64,000 nt of DNA. Origin: Pithys albifrons albifrons. Taxonomy: Eukaryota > Chordata > Aves > Passeriformes > Thamnophilidae. The notes below the pieces were generated by a model. That model made no database searches and was not told the origin of the DNA. It saw only the letters and a list, made by a program, of their open reading frames with translations. A program made the translations under genes and the position numbers. Location of the stretch: contig NC_092459.1 in assembly GCF_047495875.1 (NCBI RefSeq), positions 35,931,634 through 35,995,633 of the forward strand. The letters run 5' to 3'. Positions 52,501-61,500 of this stretch are shown one piece after another (position 1 is the first letter of the stretch; each line of letters starts with the position of its first letter).

Positions 52501-55500
52501 AAGCAAAAAAATAAGGCAAAAATGTTGTGTGCAGTTTGGGCCTCAAAACAAAAAATTCTTTATTCTCTGTTGCTACTAAACTGATGGAAAAATCTGCACA
52601 TATGCTTTATATATACATTCAACTCTTGAGGATTACTGTTTTGCCAATATTATTAAATATGAGAGAAGAAATGGAGGAAACTAGAGATGGTAAAATAAAA
52701 CATCAGAGGAGGTTCAGAAGTTTCTTTTGTGCCAAACTTGAGGCAGACTCAGAAAATTCTTATTGTGGCATACTGTGGCTATAAAAATTTCACATGGTCT
52801 TAATAAGAAACTGGACAAGAATTTGTAAGGAAAATTTTATGAGGGTTGTTAAACAGACAAAACACTGCAGGCTCAGTAAACCCTAGGATGATAACAGGAG
52901 AGCGCTGAGAAAATACTCAGATGAAATACTGTAGTTCTGTCCAGCTTCTCCTCCTCTCCTGAGACAAATACATAGGGTCACCATGGGCTGGACATGCTCA
53001 TTCTGAACCACTACAGCTGCTAGTTGTTTGGGTTTTTTTATTTTCCCCACACATTTTTACTAGGACAAGCACATAGAAGCATTTTCCACGATTAAGGCAA
53101 TTTGGCATCAGAATGTGCCTCCGTATGGAGATGATGAAAGCTTACAGTCTCTATGAAAAAGCAGTATGGAAGGACAGTTCTTACTTCAACTCCAATTTAC
53201 GCCACTGAATAATCAGTTTTGTGACCAAATCAAGATGTTTCCGCAAGGACAAAGCTCGACTAGCATTTTCCTCCCAGTCCTGGAAAAACAAAAAAGGTCC
53301 CCTTTAAACAAAGACAGAAATTAGTCCTTGCACAGCAAGGCTGATTGCAGTACTCTGGATTACTTTAAACTTTCAGCATGGAGCAGGCTCACTTCCTTCA
53401 AATCCTGGCAAGCACACAGCTTTCATTTTAAAAATATAGTACCCATAGAAATAAAGAAGTGTGAAAGAGAAAATGAAACTTCCTCTTAGCTTTTTTCTTA
53501 CCTGTGCTTTTGCAAGAAGAATCTCCAAGCCATTCAGGAACTTAGAAAGAGGACTAGAGAGAGGAAAACCCCGGATTCTGTCCATCACAACTAACAGCTG
53601 CAGAATGAAAACACAAGCATTCAACCTACAGCAATGGCTTTTCAACAAAAGCAGTCATGAAGTTGAGCTAATTTGTATTTGTGTAACCCTCCCCTGCAGG
53701 AGGTAAGAATGATTTAGTTTGTTTTTTTATTTTTCATTTTTAAACTACTTTCCCAGTTTAGTATAAGCTCACTAGTAGTTCAGTGAAGACCAGTGCAACT
53801 TGGGGAAAGGAGCACAAATGACCTAATGCAAAGAGTGCCAGTAGAATCCGAGTTTCTGTATTACTCTAACAAATGCAACTTGATAGTCACACAGGTCCCG
53901 TAAGTGGGACTAAAAATAGGCATTCTAAAGAACTTTGGAAAAAAACCAGGAGGACAAACAGCAAAAGACATCAAGGATCTTTGAGCTATGGCAGACTGAA
54001 GATTGCTTAAAGCTCTAAGATGAGAGTAGGCAGAATACCACTTAATATTTCATAACAGAACAGCTAATAATACCTAATACCTCTTATGAATAAAGAGGTA
54101 TGATTTCAAAACATCTACATAAGTAATACAGACAACATCTAGGCAAGCATACGAATGTCTATCCACATGTCTATGCTTATCTATACACATATTTATACAT
54201 AAACGCAATCCTAAAATGCTCCAGTTTCCCCCAAATATTTGTTGAGGTGTTTCGACCTGCACGAGTACTGGATGCTCTGGCCATTCCTGCAGTAGCCCAT
54301 TTATTTCTTTAGCAAAATTATCAAGTACAGGTTGGCACTGACGGACTTGCTGAATATTAGGATGCTGGTAGAAGTCATAAGGGCCATCTTGCTGCAGCAC
54401 AAGATCTGATGTTAATTCCTCAAAAAACGTATTGCGAAGAAGAGTGCTAAGTAGAAGCTGGCTTCCCAAAAGACTATCATTCATTTCAGCACCTAGGAAA
54501 CAAGTAAGGAAGACATCACACATGCAACTAACTCTTCTTTCAGTTGAATAGGTGAAATTGTTTTTTTTCCCCCTGTATCCCAAGCCTTAGCACGTTAGAC
54601 TATGCCACTCAAACAATGAGATGAGAGCATGGAGCAAAAGAGATTAGAGTTTGTATTCTCTGTTTTATCATTTTTTTCAATAAAAGTAAAATCAGCATCC
54701 CAAAGGCGGGCTATGATCCTGTCAGAACACAGTTCCTCTGTGCATAATTCACATCAAGCAAGTATTACTACAAAATTAGTAGCAAGACTCTGTGGAAAAG
54801 TAACCCAAAATACAAAAAAACCCCCATATACATTACAACTCAGGTATGAACACAAAAAAAAGGTACTGTAGAAACATCAGCCCCTAATTGCACACATACA
54901 TTTATTAGATCAGAACTGAAATACATAGCTCTGCTTTGAAAAGTGATGATCCTGAGGTCTTGCACATTGTTAAAATGATTTACACATCAAGTGTGCCAAA
55001 ATTCGGGGGGAAGGGGGACACGACAACAAACCCCAAAACAAAACTCCACCCTTTTTCTTTTTCAATTATATATATAAGCTACATTTAAACCAATTTTTTA
55101 ATGAACTTCTATGCAAATTGTGTTTCTTGGAAATTTCTGCAAGTGTATCATCTTCCACAGGACTATGCAGATCCATAGATCCATGTGATCTAACTTTCAC
55201 TTAGCATTCAATTTCTTTTTAAACTGTGTTGGTCTTATATATTGCCAAATTGAATGCAAAAAAAATCCATAAAAGAATAAAAACTGAAGCATGTCAAGAG
55301 ACAATTGTGAACATGGGACAAATTCTTTAGAAAAGAAAAATTCTGTTTTGCGCATTCTCCCCACGTTTCCTGACTGTAATGCAATTAATTTGAAGCAAAT
55401 CATTACAAAGCTAAACCTGCACATCTGAAATACTGCCAGCAATCTTACCAATTAAAGGATATAATTGCGACACCAGGCATGCACCAGTCTGATAGCAGGA

Positions 55501-58500
55501 AATAAAGGTACTGAAGTAATGCTTGGCTTGATGAGAAGGCAACCTCTGTTGATACCACAGGGATCGAGCAAAGTTTAAGCACAATTGTTGATGAACCATC
55601 ATTACTGTTTGCATAGAGCTCTTGGACAAGAGGGCTCTGTCAACTTTCAAGTCGTCTTCTGATGGCTCTTCAGTTTCCATTTTCTCTTCTAGGCTTGGCT
55701 GAGCTGTGATATCTTCAAAGTCCTGCAAATTACATAATAATCAAAGGTAAATTATAATTTCTTCCTTTAATGCCTTCTCTCCATCTCCATTTTTGCACTT
55801 TTTGGCATTGCAATGACATGCTAATGGTTTGCCACTGGTACCCAATAGATACAAGATGTGCCTCACAGCCCAGATGTGAGCATGAAACAGAACACTTCAG
55901 AGCATAACCACAGCAGGCAAGAGTGCAGTACAGTGATCCTTGACCAGCTGCCAACTAAAACTCTTGCAGAAAAAGCATCAGCAGCTATGTCAACTGATAA
56001 AACACCCAAATGCTGTGTGGTGGTTTGAAGACCTAAACTGCTACATCCCAGCTGCTTTATTTAATCAAAGAGATTAACCTTCTCCCCAGGTAATAGAACC
56101 TCATATGACCTTACTTGCTAAAGTAATGGAATTCCAGAATTTTACAACAAATAACTAATTATGTTGTCACTCAAATAACTTGGGATTGTTCATTTGAACC
56201 ACAGCATGCTTCAAGTCCAGAAGTTAAATTTGAAACACTTTCTTAACCCAAAAGGTAAAGTAAGCTAAAAGCACATTACTTACTATCTATCAAAATCTGC
56301 CCCACATTTTGCTTTTGGATAAAGGAAAAACAGTTTGATTCCTCATATTATTTATAGCATGTATTTTCAGGAGCTACTTCAGATGTAATTATTGTATTTC
56401 TTTACAGAGTTAGAGTTATTACCTTTTCATGAAAAGGAAATCTCTTTCTAAATTCTTCTTCTTCCTCCTCTTCCTCACTCTGTCCTTTCCCATGACTTTT
56501 ACTTCTGTATCTGTACAGACTGTGTTCCATTGCCTCCTGCTCTTGGGCACGGCGTTCCTGTTCATCCCACTCATTTACAATTGCCTATGGAAACACAAAG
56601 CAGTATGCTTTTATACTAGTTAGTGTTCAAAATAACTTCATATTTCATCAAAGGGCAGCATCTATTTTGCTTGGCTCTTCTCTACAGTCTACAACAGTAT
56701 AAATCAAAGCCATCTAAGGTTTGAGAACTGCCCTCTCAACACACTAATAAAGGAAAATGCAAAGACAGTAGTATGCCACAGAGTGCTTGGCCAAGTTCTG
56801 GGCTTTCTTCTCAAGCATTTTATGAAGAAAGCCTCTACAAAGTTTGCTTTGTCAGCCTGTCTTCACAGGAGGGCGTTCCAGCCCTCTGATGGTATCTGTG
56901 GGCCCTCCTCCAGACCTGCTTTAAGAGATCCTTGAACAGGTGACAAGTTAGTTCAGTACAAGAATCCTAGATACCAGCATCCAAATGTTACCTGACATAG
57001 ATGTCTGAAAAGCTGCAGAGACTTCTGGTCCATCTCTCCTCTGGAGAGTATGTGGCATCGAAGATGCAACAAAGCATTCACTAGGAGCTGTTCCAGAGTT
57101 GGGCAAGGCTGCTCAGCTCCCTCAGATTCCCCTTCAGAGTGCTTCATAGAAAACTTTTTAAGTCCATGGAGGACCTCAACTGAATTCACTGAGCATAAAA
57201 TTTCTGCCCGAGCAAAGTAGGTGGGGAAGGCACGGCCAACAGAAGGAAATGTCAACAGAGAATTGAGGAGGTTGGTAAGATCAGCTGGACACATGAAACT
57301 CTGGAGCATTGCATAAACTTCAGAAGCCACTAATCGCATGCCATGTTGCAGCTGTAGGATGGCAGCTTGCAGTGGAATGATGGCATCAGGGAATACAGCA
57401 TACTCCTCTGCCAGGTGTTTTCTAAAGTGATGGTGGGATTGTTGCCACGATGCTTCTTCATTTAACAGGTTTTGTACTGCCTGGAGTGATTTAGGTCTTT
57501 CTCCACGGAGAAACTGCAGAAGGCGGGTCAGAAGATCTTGGACTGAAGAAACTTGTGCTATGCTGTTGATGTACTGGTGAGCCTCCTGGTATAAGCAGTC
57601 ATACAGAGGAGCTGGAGGCCTGAAGGCCTTTTTTCTAGAAAGACTGCTTATTTGCTCCTTCAACTTTTGCATTCTTTCATGCAACAGTCTGTTAAGAAAT
57701 AAAAATTATTAGTTTAGACATAGCAACATGTTTCATATAAACTTGTTTAAATATAATTAACATAACAATTAAACACATAATAAGATTCATCAGAAATGTT
57801 CTGTTAGTTTGTGTGAATCATAAAATAAGGAAAAAACAAGGGACACCCTTATAGCATGCACATGTACATTTCTTCCCCCCACTTCAATAAACTTCAGTCA
57901 CTTCTTTGCTTGCTACCTGACAGCTTTGTAAGCATTTAGAAAAATAACATCACTGCAAGAAAATTGATAAAACTCAGCCATTCAGAACCTGCTTTCAATG
58001 ACTATCATTCTCTTTAAGCAATAGTGTAGAACTACCAGATCCTCCATGTATAATACTGAAATCAAAAACTTCCATTAATAGTAGAAAATCATAATAGACA
58101 GTTTTTAACTCCATGTACAAGGAGAACACCTTGAAACTTGCACAAAGGAAAAAGGTCTGTTCACTTAAAATTTCCTTCTCAAGTTCCTCAGATAAAAGCC
58201 CAAAACCCAAAACACCACCACCACAAAAACCAACCCCAACAAAGTAACAATGGCTACAAATTCTGAATGCCAACAGCATACTTCACGTGGCAAGAAATTT
58301 AATTCATCCACAGCACTGCAGGCAAAGGCTAGTGCTAAAATACACATATGGAGATTTATCTCCTGTAAAATCAGTTGAACTCTGCAAAATAGCAGTGGGA
58401 TGCAGAAAGGCCTCAAGGAGCTACAATGACAGACACACAATCCATCTCATTTCAACTAATTGATAACATCGCATTTTAAAGAAGGTACTGCAATTTGGAT

Positions 58501-61500
58501 GTATGGCTTTATTTTGCTTCTCGGCATGGCTTCAACTTTATCAATATATGAAGGCCACGTCCTTGAATTGTTCTATTTACAGCAGTACAAAGAGGGTACA
58601 GACAATTGCTTAATCACAGCAAGTAAACAGCATGGCTCCAGCATTTTTCTTTCCCACCTCAGTATGAAAATTGATACTTTAAAATCAGCAATTCTGTTTC
58701 TACAGAAAGACAGAAAATCGTAAAACTCAAGAGAAAATCTTCAGAGCCTGAATATACAAAGATGACATGTCGAATCCAAAAGAGGTAAGTTCAGTGCCTG
58801 GATGTTACCTGATATGTGGATGAACATAGTTGCTTACTGCTTCATCCTCAATACTTTTTCCCGTATGCAGCTGGGAGGAAAAATTGTATGTTTTCCATTC
58901 ACATTCCAGCTGATATAACTAAAAAGGAAAGAATAAACCATTCACAGAGGTTCTGATTTTGGTAATCACAAAGGTACATCACCTTCTTAGACATTAAAAG
59001 AAGTTCTGTGTGTGGCTCAGCTTCGCGAACGAAGATTTGGGAAGGGCTGTCCCCACGTGGGTGTGCCCTTCCAGCCTGCGCAGTGGATTTTAGGTGAGGC
59101 TCAGCGTGCGCAGAACTGGCCCCACCATTTAAGTCCTGAGGTTCATCTGCCACGGCCGAGCGAGCTTGGACAGTGCCAGTGAAGTCCTCAGGACTAGAAC
59201 CTATAGCACCCGGCATTTCCCAGGAGGTCTCCCATCCAAGTATTAATCCGGGGCTGACCCTGCTTAGCTTCCGAGATCTGACGGGATCGGATGTCAGGGA
59301 GGCATTTAAATGCCGTTAAACAAGTTCTAACTGTATAGTTTAAAAATCATGACCAAATATTTGCCCCAAAACACCCAAGCCAAACTCCTCTGCAGTGATT
59401 TTACACATTACAAAGGTAAAAGCCAATTCACTTCCATATTCACCTCTTCTTTTGCATACTTGAGCTTGTATTCTCTTTTAACAGCTGGATCAAACCTGGT
59501 CTGCGGAAGCCACACCTGGATCTGCACCAAACCAATAATCACCCAGAGACTTCCTCGCCAAGCTGTCTCTGGTAACTCTTCAAGCCCTTCCCCATAGAAC
59601 TGATGCAAGCAAGTTAGCAGAAGGAACAGGAATTCTTTAGGAAGTAACTTCTGATCAGAGATGCTTCCAAGTATCTTGAGAAGGTACTCATAGGCAACAG
59701 GATCCTTCAGGCAGAGCTTTTCACAGCACTCCATAAATTCTTCTTGAAGATCCACTGGAACCAGATCTACCAGAGCAGAGAGTTGTCTGCCTATCATGAT
59801 TCCTTGTAGTCTAGCATCTGTGTGTCTGGAGGAAAAGGAATGGGAGAAATTTACACATGGTAAGCAAGCTTCTATAACATGCTCAATTTTAATAACCTGT
59901 GTGGAAGAGAGGTCTTAATACCTAAAATCTGCTGTTGAAGAGACAGCCAGATTGGTCCACAGTGCAGTGTTGACTTTGTGAAGCTGCTTTGCTCTATCCA
60001 TCCATTCTCCCAGAGTTACATGGGATGACGACAGAACAGGCAGCCCACTCACATCCCACTGGCTTGTCTTGCTGCTGCTAGTTAGAATTTCAAAGAAGCA
60101 CTTTGAGAATACGGCTCTGGTCAATATGCCTGGGCCCTAAATTAAGAGATTAAGAGTTAGATTGTTCAGATGCAACTTGCACTTACTAAGCTAGAACTTA
60201 AAATACTGCTTTAGAAAACTCTTGAATTATTCAATGAGAGTATTCAGTCTAGAGTTTGATTAGGTCAAAGAGACAAACCTTCATGGAACGGTTCATGTGA
60301 GATGTAGGAAAGTTCTTTTCCTCTGTTGCAGGCAGTGGCCTCCATGTCAACCAGTAGTCTGGGTCCATGGTGAAAGTACTGTTCCAAAAGGATGCAAACA
60401 CAGCACTAACTAGCTGAGATGACAGAACAGACATTTCTTCAAGGGATACCTGAGGAGAAAGAAAAATCTGAAGGTGAGAATAATGTATGGGAGCAAAAGT
60501 GAATTAAGCACACACACACAAAGTACGATACTGTTTTTCAGTACAGATAGTACAAGATATTCCTCTAGATCCTTTTCAAATTCACATAGTATTTGTTTGC
60601 ATCTCTTCTCAAGGAAAGAGTACGCTTCCTGAAGAGACACTGTCTCCTGTCTGTGAAACATGCAGCATGTTTTCAAGCAAGCTGGTAGAATACAGCCTCT
60701 AGTCTTTGACTGAGCAACTTTTTGTCACAATACACAAGGGTGCAGTAGTATGAAAGAGATAAAGCTATTTGAAACTCTGCTCCAAAGCATTTAAAGTGAA
60801 CTTGTGGTTTACTGTGCTTTATGGGAACACAATCACTGTATCATAAATGTTAGACACAGTTATTAGATGCTCTACAGAAAATGCATCAAAACTTTATTAG
60901 TCTATTCAATTTGCAACCCAGAGCAAAAAAAACCTGAGATGCACAGGAACAGAGGTAAGTATTTTTCAGCATAAAGTTACTTTGAATACAGATACCACCA
61001 AGCTGGCACCTGCCACTCAAACAATTTCCTGTTTTCCATTAGGTCACAGATGGATGAATGGAACAATGCTACCAAACTGGATCATACAGAACTGTTATTC
61101 ACGACTTTGTTGTATTTTATTTATGTTTTAATGCTGTGTTTTAATTACATTTTCTAAAGGCTCACAGCTAATAGCCTTCCTTACTAAAAGAAGGAAGTTT
61201 TTCTCAGGCACAGGTAGAAAAACTGCATGTCAAGAATCTTAGAGATGTACATATTTTGAACAATCTGCTGAAAACTTCTGCAAGGTTAATTAAACTCAAA
61301 CTTGTCCTTACCTCATTAAGGTGTAACAAGTGCCACAGTCCAGAGAGCTGATGAGAAGCAGCTGGTGTCATCTTCAGACAAAAAGCTATAAACTGAGCTA
61401 CATCTGAACGCGCACTTAGCTCTGGGCTGCAGTTCTCCCTGTAGCAGGTAAAAAAATACAACCTCAGTAATGCTTAAGCATGGCACACAAAATAAATTAT

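Noticed and set aside
55990..56110. Start of a second avian LTR (GTGGTGGTTTGAAGACC)
   Set aside because: Only the first bases resemble an LTR start; I found no matching CA end, TATA box or target duplication.
57995..58440. Hydrophobic minus-strand peptides in an MDN1 intron
   Set aside because: They overlap in different frames, match nothing I know and are not bounded by splice sites that keep the MDN1 frame.
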